From NCBI RefSeq assembly GCF_003205295.1, contig NZ_QJRP01000010.1, positions 62,001 through 126,000 of the forward strand: a stretch of 64,000 nt of DNA, given 5' to 3'. This DNA comes from Pseudomonas mosselii. Its GTDB lineage: Bacteria; Pseudomonadota; Gammaproteobacteria; Pseudomonadales; Pseudomonadaceae. The notes under the pieces were generated by a model that ran no database searches, was not told where the DNA came from, and saw only the letters and a program-made list of their open reading frames with translations. A program made the position numbers and the translations under genes. How positions within the stretch are numbered: position 1 is the stretch's first letter; the number at the start of each line of letters is the position of its first letter. Shown here piece by piece: positions 32,679 to 40,940 of this stretch.

Positions 32679-35231
32679 TCAGAAGAACCGGGTCACGCTG
32701 ATCTTGGCATTGCGCCCCTGGGTATAGGCGTTCTCGCCCGACAGCTCCGGCCGGATGGCCTTGTTGAACAGGTTGTCCACGGTCAGGTTGACTTCGGTGC
32801 CCTTGAGGTAGGGCTGCTGGGGCTTCCAGTTGGCGAACAGGCCGTGAATCTCGTACTTCTCGTTGCCGAAGTTGTCGTAGTAGCGGTCGCCGAGGGCACT
32901 GGCCGGACCCTCGAAGTACTTGTCACTGGGCAGGTGGTGGGTGGCGCCGACGAACTGCGCGGTCCAGCCGACGCGGGCGTCCCAGGACGGAATCTTGACT
33001 CCCAGGGTGGTGATCCATTTCGGCGCCGGCACATCCTTGGCCCACACGTCGGGGCCCCAAGGGTTGGTGTAGGCGCCCTCATGGCGACCTTCCATCCAGG
33101 CGTAGGACACCGCGCCGAACAGGTAGGTGGAGTCGTAGAACGTCTCGATCTCGAAGCCCTTGTACTCCACGTCGCCGATGTTGCGGTAATTGCCCATCAG
33201 GCCGCCGCCGCAGGTGTTGGCGATGCTGCCGCCAGTGACCAGTTGCTCCTGGCAGCCGACGCCGGTGGCCTTGAAGATCTCATCGGTGATCTTGTTGCGG
33301 AACAAAGTCGTGCGTACCTGGGCGCTGTCGCCCTGAACGAACACGTTGGAGAAATCGCTGATGCTGCCCACGCGCACGCCGGTGATGCGTTCCGGGTCGA
33401 GGTTGCGGCTGGTGGATGTGCGGCTTCCCACGCCTTGCACCTCGTACTGCTCATCCAGTACGGGGGCGCGCCAGGTCTTGCTGTAGTCGGCGAACAGCAC
33501 GGTCTGTTCGGTGGCCTTCCAGAACAGCGACAGGCGTGGCGACCAGCCGCTGTAGGTCTTGTCGCTGTAGTCGTGGCCGGCCGCCGGGTTGTTGTAGTAG
33601 GGCGCCTGGTTGGGCTTGCCCTCGTTGGTGACGTGGTCATAGCGCAACGAAGGCGTGATGGTCACGCTGCCCAGGGTGACGGCGTCCTGCAGGTAGTAAC
33701 CCTGGCTGTCGACTTGGCCGCTGGGCATGAAGTACGGCTGGTAGTGGCCATAGTTGTACTTGGGCACTTCATAGGTCTTGCCGGGCATCCACATCTGTGT
33801 GTCGCGGTCATGGCGACGAACCTGCACGCCGGCGGTGAGCGCGTGTTCCAGCGGGCCGGTGAGGAAGGTGCTGGTGTTCTTCACGTCGAGCATGCGGTCC
33901 TTGTACTCGGTGTCCATCTTGCGACCACCGGTGGATGGCTGGAAGAACGCCGTGGCTTCACGCTCGTCGGTCTGCTTGGTGTCGGACTCGGAGTATTTCA
34001 CCTGCAAATCGACCCAGGGATTCTCGATAGGCTGGTACTTGTAGGTGGCCGACCAGGTGGTGTCGATGGTAGTGCGATAGGCCAGGAAGCGTTTGAGAGA
34101 GCCCTCGTAGCCGTACTTCCTGATGTCCGCCGCCGAGGGTGGCGCCGGGTAGGCGGTGGCGGCGAAAGTGGTCCAGCGGTCGGTTTCGGAGCGCGAGTAG
34201 GAAAGGCCCAGGCTGTGCTCGTCGGTGAAGTGGACGTTGCCCTTGAGCAGCATGCCGTCCAGGTCCAGGGCGCTGTAGGGCACGCGCTTGGGGTTGACCG
34301 GCCACTGGTTGTTCGGGTCCGGCAGGTTGTCGGCCATTTTCAGGTTGCCGCCGTCGCGCTTGGTGTAATAGACCAGCCCGTCGAAGCGCCTGTCATCGCT
34401 ACGGCCGAAAAGCGCCGAGCTGTAGATCTGCTGATGGTCGTTGCTGGCATAGCCATACTTGAGCATGGCGCCACTGTTGCGGTCTTCCTGCAGCAGGTCG
34501 CCGGCGTCCTTGGTCTCCATGTTGACGCTGCCGCCGAAACCGCCGTTGCCGGTCTTCACCGAATGTGGGCCTTTCTCCACTTCGATGTGCTTGATCAGTT
34601 CCGGCTCGATGAAGATCGTGCCTTGCTGGTAACGCTCGAAGCCGCTCTTGGGCGCGCCATCGAGGGTCATCGGCACGTCCTCGGCGTCGCCCAGGCCCCA
34701 GATGTTGATGGTCTGGCCGCCGGGTTTGGCCGAGCCGCCCATGTTCACGCCTGGCAAGGTGGCCAGTACGCTGGGGATGTTGTTCGGCTGGTAGCGGTCG
34801 ATCTGTTCCTGGTCGAGGGTCGAACGTCCGACGTTGCCGGGTTCCACCTGCTTGCCGTCGCCGACGATGCTCAAGGCGCCGAGCTGGATGCTGTTGTCGG
34901 CACTCGGGGCGTCCTCGCGCAGGCGCACCACGTAGGTGTTGCCCATGCGCACGACACTGAAGCGGCTGCCCACCAGCAGGCGACCGATGGCCGCCTCGGC
35001 CTCGAAGTCACCCTTGAGTGCCGGTGCCTGGGCGCTGCCGAGCAGGGCCTCGTCGAACAGCAGTTGGACCTTGGCCTGCTGGGCCAGCTGGCTCAGCGAA
35101 CGGGCCAGCGGTTGCGCCGGCAGGTCGAAGGGTACCGGCGCGGCTTCGGCGGCCAGGCTCATGGCCAGGCACAGGGCGAGCAGGGTGGGTCGGGCAGGCA
35201 GGCAGTGCAAAGGACGCAACGCGGACAACAT
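32679..35231 (-). CDS. TonB-dependent heme-type receptor with signalling domain
   Basis: An 850-residue outer-membrane transporter. Signal peptide MLSALRPLH...MSLAAEA, then an STN signalling domain (FDLPAQPLARSLSQLAQQAKVQLLFD), a plug (IPSVLATLPGVNMGG, VEVEKGPHSVKTGNGGFGG-like) and a 22-strand barrel ending in RNAKISVTRFF. WRAPVLDEQYEV and RNLDPERITG match the FRAP and NPNL boxes of heme receptors (HasR/HemR), but no His lies between them. Together with the upstream sigma and anti-sigma genes it forms a cell-surface signalling set. A Fur-box-like site lies before it. The start is chosen for the signal peptide. Confidence 0.88.
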   Translation of the reverse strand: MLSALRPLHCLPARPTLLALCLAMSLAAEAAPVPFDLPAQPLARSLSQLAQQAKVQLLFDEALLGSAQAPALKGDFEAEAAIGRLLVGSRFSVVRMGNTYVVRLREDAPSADNSIQLGALSIVGDGKQVEPGNVGRSTLDQEQIDRYQPNNIPSVLATLPGVNMGGSAKPGGQTINIWGLGDAEDVPMTLDGAPKSGFERYQQGTIFIEPELIKHIEVEKGPHSVKTGNGGFGGSVNMETKDAGDLLQEDRNSGAMLKYGYASNDHQQIYSSALFGRSDDRRFDGLVYYTKRDGGNLKMADNLPDPNNQWPVNPKRVPYSALDLDGMLLKGNVHFTDEHSLGLSYSRSETDRWTTFAATAYPAPPSAADIRKYGYEGSLKRFLAYRTTIDTTWSATYKYQPIENPWVDLQVKYSESDTKQTDEREATAFFQPSTGGRKMDTEYKDRMLDVKNTSTFLTGPLEHALTAGVQVRRHDRDTQMWMPGKTYEVPKYNYGHYQPYFMPSGQVDSQGYYLQDAVTLGSVTITPSLRYDHVTNEGKPNQAPYYNNPAAGHDYSDKTYSGWSPRLSLFWKATEQTVLFADYSKTWRAPVLDEQYEVQGVGSRTSTSRNLDPERITGVRVGSISDFSNVFVQGDSAQVRTTLFRNKITDEIFKATGVGCQEQLVTGGSIANTCGGGLMGNYRNIGDVEYKGFEIETFYDSTYLFGAVSYAWMEGRHEGAYTNPWGPDVWAKDVPAPKWITTLGVKIPSWDARVGWTAQFVGATHHLPSDKYFEGPASALGDRYYDNFGNEKYEIHGLFANWKPQQPYLKGTEVNLTVDNLFNKAIRPELSGENAYTQGRNAKISVTRFF

Positions 35232-35322
35232 GGATTCCCCCAAACGGCAAAAGGCCGGAAAAAAGCCCGCCATCACGCGGCAGGCGGGGAGGAAGACGCG
35301 GCGTTGCGACAAAACCTCACCT

Positions 35323-35341
35323 GCGAATGATAAAAATTCTC
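35323..35341. promoter_or_regulatory. Fur-box-like sequence before the heme-type receptor
   Basis: GCGAATGATAAAAATTCTC matches 14 of 19 positions of GATAATGATAATCATTATC. It lies 92 bases before the receptor start and just after the anti-sigma gene. Confidence 0.55.
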
Positions 35342-35351
35342 AAATTATTTT

Positions 35352-36299
35352 TTAGCGTCGTTCGATGCGCAGGCGCCCGTCGGCAAGCAAGGTGGTCTTG
35401 ACCGGCAACAGTGCGGGCAGGGCATTGAGCAGGGCGTCCGGGTCGTGCACGTCGAGGTTGCCGGACACCTTGTAGCGGCCGAGCGCCGGATCGGCCAGCA
35501 CCACCGGGTGCTGGCGATACAGGCCGAGCTCGTCGACCAGGCTGGCCAGCTCGCGGTTGCGGAAGCTCACATGGCCTTCGCGCCAGTCGGCGACCTGCTG
35601 CTCACCGAGTTCGTGGCGGGTCAGGCTGCCGCGTGCCAGGTCGTAGGTGGCGCCCTGACGGGCACCGAGCAGCACGGGCGGTTGTCGTTCGCCCGGCGTA
35701 TCGAACGCCACCTGGCCGTGGGCGACCGCCACCACCAGTTCACGCTCGCCACGGCGCAGGTCGAAGCCGGTACCGACCACGCGCACTCGGCCGCTGCCGG
35801 CGTCGACGAACAATGGGCGTTCCTTGTCGGGCGCCACCTCGATGTACAACTGGCCGCGGTCGAGGTGAATCAGCCGCCGTTCGGCGCTGAAGTCCAGGCG
35901 CAGGCGGGTCTGGGCGTTGACGTAGAGCTGGCTGCCGTCGGGCAGATGCAGGGTCTGCAGGGTCTGGCCGGCGGCGATGCGCTGGCTGAAGGCGGTGCTG
36001 CCCGCCCCCAGGTTGCCCGCCAGCACCGCGCAGAGCAGGGCCGCCGCGGTCGCCAGGGCCGGGCGCCAGCGTGGCGCGCGGCGCACCGGCATGGGCACGG
36101 GGCGGTTGGCCTGCTTGAGCGCGGCCAGGTCATCCCAGAGCTGTTCGAACTGGCGGTAGGCGCGGGTGTGCTCGGGCGTCTGCATCCACAGGGCGAACGC
36201 CTTGCGCTCTTGGCGCGAGGGCTGGTTGCGGTTGCGGCTGAACCAGCTCGCCGCCTGGGCGTCGATCGGGCGCGGGTCGAGCTCGTCGGTGGTGGTCAT
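35352..36299 (-). CDS. FecR-type anti-sigma/signal transducer
   Basis: A 315-residue inner-membrane protein. The N-terminal DUF4880 region (QAASWFSRNRNQPSRQERKAFALWMQ) binds the sigma factor; one membrane helix (ALATAAALLCAVLAGNLG) is followed by the periplasmic FecR domain (LHLPDGSQLYVNAQTRLRLDF...RVVGTGFDLR) and a C-terminal STN-like part that meets the receptor. It overlaps the sigma gene by 4 bases. It would pass the receptor-occupied signal to the sigma factor. Confidence 0.93.
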   Translation of the reverse strand: MTTTDELDPRPIDAQAASWFSRNRNQPSRQERKAFALWMQTPEHTRAYRQFEQLWDDLAALKQANRPVPMPVRRAPRWRPALATAAALLCAVLAGNLGAGSTAFSQRIAAGQTLQTLHLPDGSQLYVNAQTRLRLDFSAERRLIHLDRGQLYIEVAPDKERPLFVDAGSGRVRVVGTGFDLRRGERELVVAVAHGQVAFDTPGERQPPVLLGARQGATYDLARGSLTRHELGEQQVADWREGHVSFRNRELASLVDELGLYRQHPVVLADPALGRYKVSGNLDVHDPDALLNALPALLPVKTTLLADGRLRIERR

Positions 36300-36817
36300 G
36301 GGAACTGCTCCGTGCCGTTGTCACTGTCCAGGCGTTGCTTGCATTGCAGCAGGGCGGCGGCGATGTGCTTCTCGACCATGCTGACGGAAATGTTCATGCG
36401 TTCGGCAATCTGGGCCTGGGTCAGGCCTTCGAAACGGTGGAGCATAAGGGCTTCGCGGCGTCGCGGCGAGAGTTCGCTGAGCACCTGGCGCAATTGATTC
36501 AGCCGTTGTTGCTGCTGTGCATGGTCCAACGGGTCATTGGCTGGCGGACTCTGCGCCTCGGGCAGGGTGTCGTCGGCCAGCACCGCGTGGCGGACTTTCT
36601 GCCGTCGCCAATGGTCGCTCAGCAGGTTGCGGGCCACCTGGAACAGGAACGCGCGCGGCTGCTCCACCTTGGCTCGGTCCCGGTAGCCCAGCCACTGGGC
36701 GAACACATCCTGGGTCATGTCCGCGGCATCGCTGGCATTGTCCATGCGCTTGCGCAGGAAATGCAGGATGTCGGCATAGAAACCGTGGGCGACAGGGTCG
36801 GGCTTGGGGCGCTGCAT
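36296..36817 (-). CDS. FecI-type ECF sigma factor
   Basis: A 173-residue iron-starvation sigma factor. Region 2 (DAADMTQDVFAQWLGY...RAFLFQVARNLLSDHWRR) and region 4 (ELSPRRREALMLHRFEGLTQAQIAERMNISVSMVEKHIAAAL) are both complete. First gene of the set sigma/anti-sigma/receptor, with a Fur-box-like site 45-65 bases before the start. It should direct transcription of the heme-type receptor downstream. Confidence 0.94.
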   Translation of the reverse strand: MQRPKPDPVAHGFYADILHFLRKRMDNASDAADMTQDVFAQWLGYRDRAKVEQPRAFLFQVARNLLSDHWRRQKVRHAVLADDTLPEAQSPPANDPLDHAQQQQRLNQLRQVLSELSPRRREALMLHRFEGLTQAQIAERMNISVSMVEKHIAAALLQCKQRLDSDNGTEQFP

Positions 36818-36862
36818 GCACGCTTTCCGGGCTGGCGTGGAGGAAAGGGTGCGGATCTTATC

Positions 36863-36881
36863 GAGAATTATTTACATTTGC
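36863..36881. promoter_or_regulatory. Fur-box-like sequence before the first FecI-type gene
   Basis: Read on the minus strand, GCAAATGTAAATAATTCTC matches 13 of 19 positions of the Fur consensus. It lies 46 bases before the sigma start, where Fur would repress it in iron plenty. Confidence 0.5.
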
Positions 36882-36893
36882 AAAGTTGCCGAT

Positions 36894-37910
36894 TCAATGC
36901 CGACGGGCGTGGCTGGCTGGTACCGCAATCGCCAGTTCGGCCAGCCCCAAGGGATGACTGGCTGAATCGAAGAAATGCAGGGGAACCTGGTCAAGATCGG
37001 CGAAACGGTCGATAAAGTGCTGCTTCTGGTTGATGATCGACGCCTCGCTCAATGGCCGGATAGCGATTGCCAGGTGCTGGGGACGAGCCTGGCGGATGGC
37101 CTCGAGCAGGTGCTGGTCGCTGGCGTCCAGATGCTGGCCGAACAGGCATAGGCCACCCTGTTCACGGGCCAGCTGTCCCAGGCTCCACGACAAGTAATCC
37201 GACTGGCGGATGGCGCGCAGCTTGTCGTCGCTGCGGCTCTCGTTGACGAACAGCGGCACTTCGCCGGGGATGTTGACGGCGAAGCCTTCGAGCAGCTCGG
37301 CCTGTTCCGCGCCGCGCTGGCGGGTGCTGCCATCGGGTAATTTAAGTAGGTGCATGCCGCCATGCAGGTGCAGCACGCGAGTGCCTTCGACCTGGCTGCG
37401 GCGCACATCGAAGAAACCCTGCTCGTCGAACAGGCTGGCGAAACCTTGCGCATCCTGGGCCATGGCCCAGGGCAGGATCAGGTCGTAGTTGCTGGTGTAG
37501 ACGTTGCGGTACTGGCGCAGCGCCTGGTTGATGGCCGTGCGTGTCGCGTCGGGGAACAGCGGCCAGGGCAGGTGCACGGCGCGCACCGCATGGATCAACG
37601 CTTCCTTGATTGAGTAGTAGCGGTTCAGCGGCGCGGTGGAGTTGATCGCCAGCGCGGCATTGGCCCGTACCGTGGTGTTCAGGGTGCTGAGCACCGGCTC
37701 GAACAGCTCGCTGCCCAGGGCCTTGAACAGCGCCTGGTCGCTCACCCCCAGCGCCTTGTGTCGGACCCGCTGGGCTTGCTCGAACAGCGAAAAGTAGCCA
37801 AACGGCTTCCACAGCGCGCGACTGGCGCCGTTGCCCAGCAGCAGGGCGGTGCTGGGATGGCGCTGGTTGAGGTCGGCCCATGCGGGCAGGAGGGCGTCAA
37901 GTGTGGGCAT
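36894..37910 (-). CDS. SIR2-like protein (DUF4917-type)
   Basis: A 338-residue protein with the signature points of a SIR2-like NAD-binding fold: LLLGNGASRALW (GNGAS at residues 26-30), TSNYD at 139-143 in the place of the sirtuin TQNxD, HLHGG at 181-185 in the place of the catalytic His, and LCLFGQHLDASDQHLL at 254-269, the usual last strand of SIR2 effectors. No second domain is attached. It lies alone between iron genes and glpQ. It resembles the DUF4917 family by memory. NADase, deacetylase or a defence role are all possible. Confidence 0.75.
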   Translation of the reverse strand: MPTLDALLPAWADLNQRHPSTALLLGNGASRALWKPFGYFSLFEQAQRVRHKALGVSDQALFKALGSELFEPVLSTLNTTVRANAALAINSTAPLNRYYSIKEALIHAVRAVHLPWPLFPDATRTAINQALRQYRNVYTSNYDLILPWAMAQDAQGFASLFDEQGFFDVRRSQVEGTRVLHLHGGMHLLKLPDGSTRQRGAEQAELLEGFAVNIPGEVPLFVNESRSDDKLRAIRQSDYLSWSLGQLAREQGGLCLFGQHLDASDQHLLEAIRQARPQHLAIAIRPLSEASIINQKQHFIDRFADLDQVPLHFFDSASHPLGLAELAIAVPASHARRH

Positions 37911-38049
37911 TGGGAATCCGTGGGCAGCGGGGAAACGCGGGCGACTTTAGCATGCCATGCCGAGTATGCGAGGCTTGCCATCCTGCGCGATCCATCGTGG
38001 ACGGCAAAGGCTCGGTTAGAGCCTACCTACTTGTACAAGGAACAGTCGA

Positions 38050-39123
38050 ATGAACAGTAACTCCCTCATATTGAGTATCGGCCTGAGCACGCTGCTGACC
38101 ACCGCCGTGGCTTGTGCCGCTGATGGCCCGGTGTTGGCCAAGGTGCAGGGCATCCCGCACCCAGCCGTGATCGCCCACCGTGGTGCGTCGTACGATGCCC
38201 CTGAGTCCACCACGCCAGCTTATCTGCTGGCCCGTGAGTTGGGCGCCGATTACCTTGAAATGGACCTGCAGCGCACCCGCGATGGCGTACTGGTGGTGGT
38301 CCACGACGATGTGCTGGCGCGCACCAGCGACGTCGCCGAACGTTACCCGGCGCGCAAGGCCAGCCCGGTCAGCGCTTTCACCCTGGCCGAGCTCAAGGCG
38401 TTGGATGCCGGCAGTTGGTTCAACAAGGCCTATCCCGAGCGTGCCCGGGATGCGTTCAAGGGCCAGCGCATCCTGACCCTGGACGAGGTGATCGACATCG
38501 CCGAAGGCAACCCCGAGCGTCACCCCGGCCTGTATATCGAGACCAAGGAACCGGCCCAGTTCCCCGGCATCGAACAGGACCTGAAGAAGCGCCTCGAAGC
38601 CCGCGGCTGGCTCGACAAACCGGGCCGGGTGGTGTTGCAGACCTTCGACCGCAACAGCCTCAAGCTGTTGCACGAAGCCATGCCGCAGGTACCGAAGATC
38701 CTCTTGCTGTGGGTGGCCAAGGGCAGCATCGAACCGGCCTCCGGGCAGGACTTCGCCGAGTCCGGCGAGCAGGACAAGTCGGCCTTCTACGCTCGCCAGC
38801 AGCCCAAGGATCGTGCCGAGTTCGAGCGCTGGCTCGACTACGCCAAGGCCGGCGGCGCGATCGGCACCGGCCCTTCGGCGATCCGTACCCACCTGGGAGA
38901 GCAGAGTTATTCCGACCTGATCCAGCCGTGGATGAACCAGGCCAGCCATGCCAAGGGCCTGCTGGTGCACGTGTACACCCTCGACGAGGCGGTGGATTTC
39001 GACAAGGCGATGAAAGCCGGCGTCGATGGCATCTTCACCAACCGCGCCGCTGAGCTGATGCGTTTCTACGGCCGGCCGTTGCCGCAGAACGAGGGTCAGT
39101 TGCTGCGCAAGCTGGGTTACTGA
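38050..39123 (+). CDS. glpQ: Glycerophosphodiester phosphodiesterase (periplasmic, GlpQ type)
   Basis: A 357-residue enzyme that hydrolyses glycerophosphodiesters to glycerol 3-phosphate and an alcohol. A signal peptide (LILSIGLSTLLTTAVACAA) precedes the TIM barrel. Catalytic motifs are IAHRGAS (His43, Arg44), LEMDLQ, VVHDD and LYIETKEP. The SD (AAGGAAC) precedes the ATG by 9 bases. It stands alone; an insertion element begins 14 bases after its stop. Confidence 0.92.
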   Translation: MNSNSLILSIGLSTLLTTAVACAADGPVLAKVQGIPHPAVIAHRGASYDAPESTTPAYLLARELGADYLEMDLQRTRDGVLVVVHDDVLARTSDVAERYPARKASPVSAFTLAELKALDAGSWFNKAYPERARDAFKGQRILTLDEVIDIAEGNPERHPGLYIETKEPAQFPGIEQDLKKRLEARGWLDKPGRVVLQTFDRNSLKLLHEAMPQVPKILLLWVAKGSIEPASGQDFAESGEQDKSAFYARQQPKDRAEFERWLDYAKAGGAIGTGPSAIRTHLGEQSYSDLIQPWMNQASHAKGLLVHVYTLDEAVDFDKAMKAGVDGIFTNRAAELMRFYGRPLPQNEGQLLRKLGY

Positions 39124-39137
39124 TCGACAAGATGATG

Positions 39138-39303
39138 CTAGTGTCCTGTCTCGGAAATAAGCTGTTCACTTTTGGCGGCGTCTTGGGCGCCCGGCCGGCG
39201 TTGCCACTCCTCGCCATAGCCCTGCTATGACTCGTCGCGGCGCCTTGGCCGAACACCCAAGCCACTCGCCAAAAGAGAACGTATTTCCGAGACAGGACAC
39301 TAG
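39138..39303. mobile_element. MITE-like element with 22-bp terminal inverted repeats
   Basis: The ends CTAGTGTCCTGTCTCGGAAATA (read inward; listed in two parts: CTAG then TGTCCTGTCTCGGAAATA) are exact mirror images at 39138-39159 and 39282-39303. CTAG is itself palindromic, so it may be the 4-base target duplication around an 18-bp inverted repeat. The inside is also an imperfect palindrome (CTTTTGGCG...CGCCAAAAG, CTTGGG...CCCAAG). No transposase is encoded in the 166 bases. Confidence 0.78.
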
Positions 39304-39324
39304 CGATGGCCGATTGGCATGTGT

Positions 39325-39343
39325 GAGAATGATAGGGATTCCT
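39325..39343. promoter_or_regulatory. Fur-box-like sequence before the second FecI-type gene
   Basis: GAGAATGATAGGGATTCCT resembles the GATAATGATAATCATTATC consensus in its left half and partly in its right. It lies between the MITE-like element and the sigma start, 26-44 bases upstream. Confidence 0.45.
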
Positions 39344-39368
39344 ATTAACGGCCCTCGCCACATCCGCA

Positions 39369-39905
39369 ATGACCTCCCTTTCCAGCGTTTGGCACGCCCG
39401 GCCGGCCCTCAAGGCGGCCGTCGACGATCTGCTCGCCCATTACAGCGATCTGCGCCGCTATCTCTGCGGGCGGCTGCGCAATCCTGACGACGCCGCCGAC
39501 ATCGCCCAGTCCAGCTTCGCCCAGGCCTATGCCCATGCGCTCAACGCACCGGTGATCAATGCCCGGGCCTTGCTGTTCCAGGCGGCGCGTAACCTGTGCA
39601 TCGACCAGTACCGCCGGCGCAGCACTGAACTGGCGGCGCTGGAAGATTGGTTGGCACGGGCCGATTGGCTCAGCCCCAGCGTGGAAGAGATCATTATCGC
39701 GCGCGAACAGTTGCAGCACTTGATCGCCCGCATCGAACGCATGCCCAGGCTGCGTCGTGAGGTGTTCGTCCGCGTGCGCCTGCACGGCCACAGTCATCGA
39801 GAGGTGTGCGAGGCCCTGGAGCTGTCGGCCAAGTCGGTCGAGCTGCATATCGCCCGGGCGGTCTTCGACCTGTCCGAGTTGCGCCTGGCGAGCCGTCATG
39901 ACTGA
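39369..39905 (+). CDS. FecI-type ECF sigma factor
   Basis: A 178-residue iron-starvation sigma factor. Region 2 (RNPDDAADIAQSSFAQAYAH...ALLFQAARNLCIDQYRRR) and region 4 (RLRREVFVRVRLHGHSHREVCEALELSAKSVELHIARAV) are complete. It overlaps the following anti-sigma by 8 bases (ATGACTGA). It is the first gene of a sigma/anti-sigma/receptor/esterase set on the plus strand, distinct in sequence from the set at 32.7-36.8 kb. Confidence 0.93.
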   Translation: MTSLSSVWHARPALKAAVDDLLAHYSDLRRYLCGRLRNPDDAADIAQSSFAQAYAHALNAPVINARALLFQAARNLCIDQYRRRSTELAALEDWLARADWLSPSVEEIIIAREQLQHLIARIERMPRLRREVFVRVRLHGHSHREVCEALELSAKSVELHIARAVFDLSELRLASRHD

Positions 39906-40860
39906 GCCGTCCGCTCCGCGCAAGGTGCAGCAGGCGCTGGTCTACCTGGCGGCGCTGCAAGGGGACGATCCCGAACGCGTGCGCAAGACTCACGGCCTGG
40001 CGCAGCGCTGGCGCGGGCGCAGCGCCGAGCATGAGCGCGCCTGGCTGGAAGCCGAGCAACGCTGGCAGCTGGTTCACCGCCTCGCGCCGCAACTGCGTGG
40101 CGCGTTGCAGCCGCACGCCTGCGATACCGGTCGTCGGCGGGTGCTGCGCCAGGGCGGCGCGCTAGCCGTGCTGCTGGCCGCGGGGGGCTGGCTGGGCTGG
40201 ATGTACAAGCGCACCGTGCCGTTGCGCCAGGACCTGCAGACGGCCCACGCGCAAGCGCCGCAGGCCCTGTCACTGCCGGATGGCAGCCAGTTGCTGGTGG
40301 CGGCCGAAAGCAACCTGCGCGTGCGTTTCGATCATGGCCAGCGTCAGGTCCTGCTGCTGCACGGCAACGTGTTCTTCGATGTCGCCCATGAGCTGTGGCG
40401 ACCGTTTCTGATCAGCACGCGCCTGGGCGTGGTGCAGGTGCTGGGCACCGCCTTCACGGTCAGCGACCGTGGTGACCGTGTCCAGGTGGCGGTGGCCAGG
40501 GGGCGGGTCCAGGTGCGCGATCTGCAAGGTGGCGAGCAGGTGCTGCAGGCCGGCGAACGCATCTGCCTGGATGGCCAGGGGCGGTTGGGCAGCTTGCGTG
40601 CCGGTGGCCGGTTCGGCCCGGACCTGACGCACTGGCAGCGGGGTTGGTGGTCGTTCACCGACCAGCCGCTGGTCGAGGTGATCGGCGAGCTCAATGCCTA
40701 TGTCGGGCGGACCGTCCGGGTCGATCCGGGGGTGGCCAACCTGCGCTTGACGGGCAGTTTCCCGAGCGACCGTCCCGAAGTGTTGCTCGAGGCGTTGCCG
40801 GGGATCCTGCCGGTCAGGCTGCTGGAGCAGGGTGCGCAGCGCCTGGTCGCGCCGCGCTGA
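39898..40860 (+). CDS. FecR-type anti-sigma/signal transducer
   Basis: A 320-residue protein with the cytoplasmic DUF4880 part (QALVYLAALQGDDPERVRKTHGLAQRW), a membrane helix (GALAVLLAAGGWLGWMY, near residues 87-103) and the periplasmic FecR domain (LSLPDGSQLLVAAESNLRVRF, VVQVLGTAFTVSDRG). The start at 39898 is chosen for the translational overlap with the sigma gene; a longer frame inside the sigma gene is rejected. It partners the receptor downstream. Confidence 0.92.
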   Translation: MTEPSAPRKVQQALVYLAALQGDDPERVRKTHGLAQRWRGRSAEHERAWLEAEQRWQLVHRLAPQLRGALQPHACDTGRRRVLRQGGALAVLLAAGGWLGWMYKRTVPLRQDLQTAHAQAPQALSLPDGSQLLVAAESNLRVRFDHGQRQVLLLHGNVFFDVAHELWRPFLISTRLGVVQVLGTAFTVSDRGDRVQVAVARGRVQVRDLQGGEQVLQAGERICLDGQGRLGSLRAGGRFGPDLTHWQRGWWSFTDQPLVEVIGELNAYVGRTVRVDPGVANLRLTGSFPSDRPEVLLEALPGILPVRLLEQGAQRLVAPR

Positions 40861-40940
40861 AAGCCTGCGGAATTGTTTTGAGGGGTAAACCGCCGCTGCC
40901 GCGTCATCAGCAGTGAACCCACCTCCTGCAAGGACCGATC

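Noticed and set aside
39138..39303. The inverted ends near glpQ taken as a transcription terminator.
   Set aside because: The arms are over 120 bases apart with no T run, and the flanking CTAG pattern fits an insertion better.
40861..40940. An ECF sigma promoter before the second TonB receptor (GGAATT at about 40869 with CGTC near 40901).
   Set aside because: The spacing between the two boxes is about 27 bases, too long for a FecI-type promoter, so no call was made.
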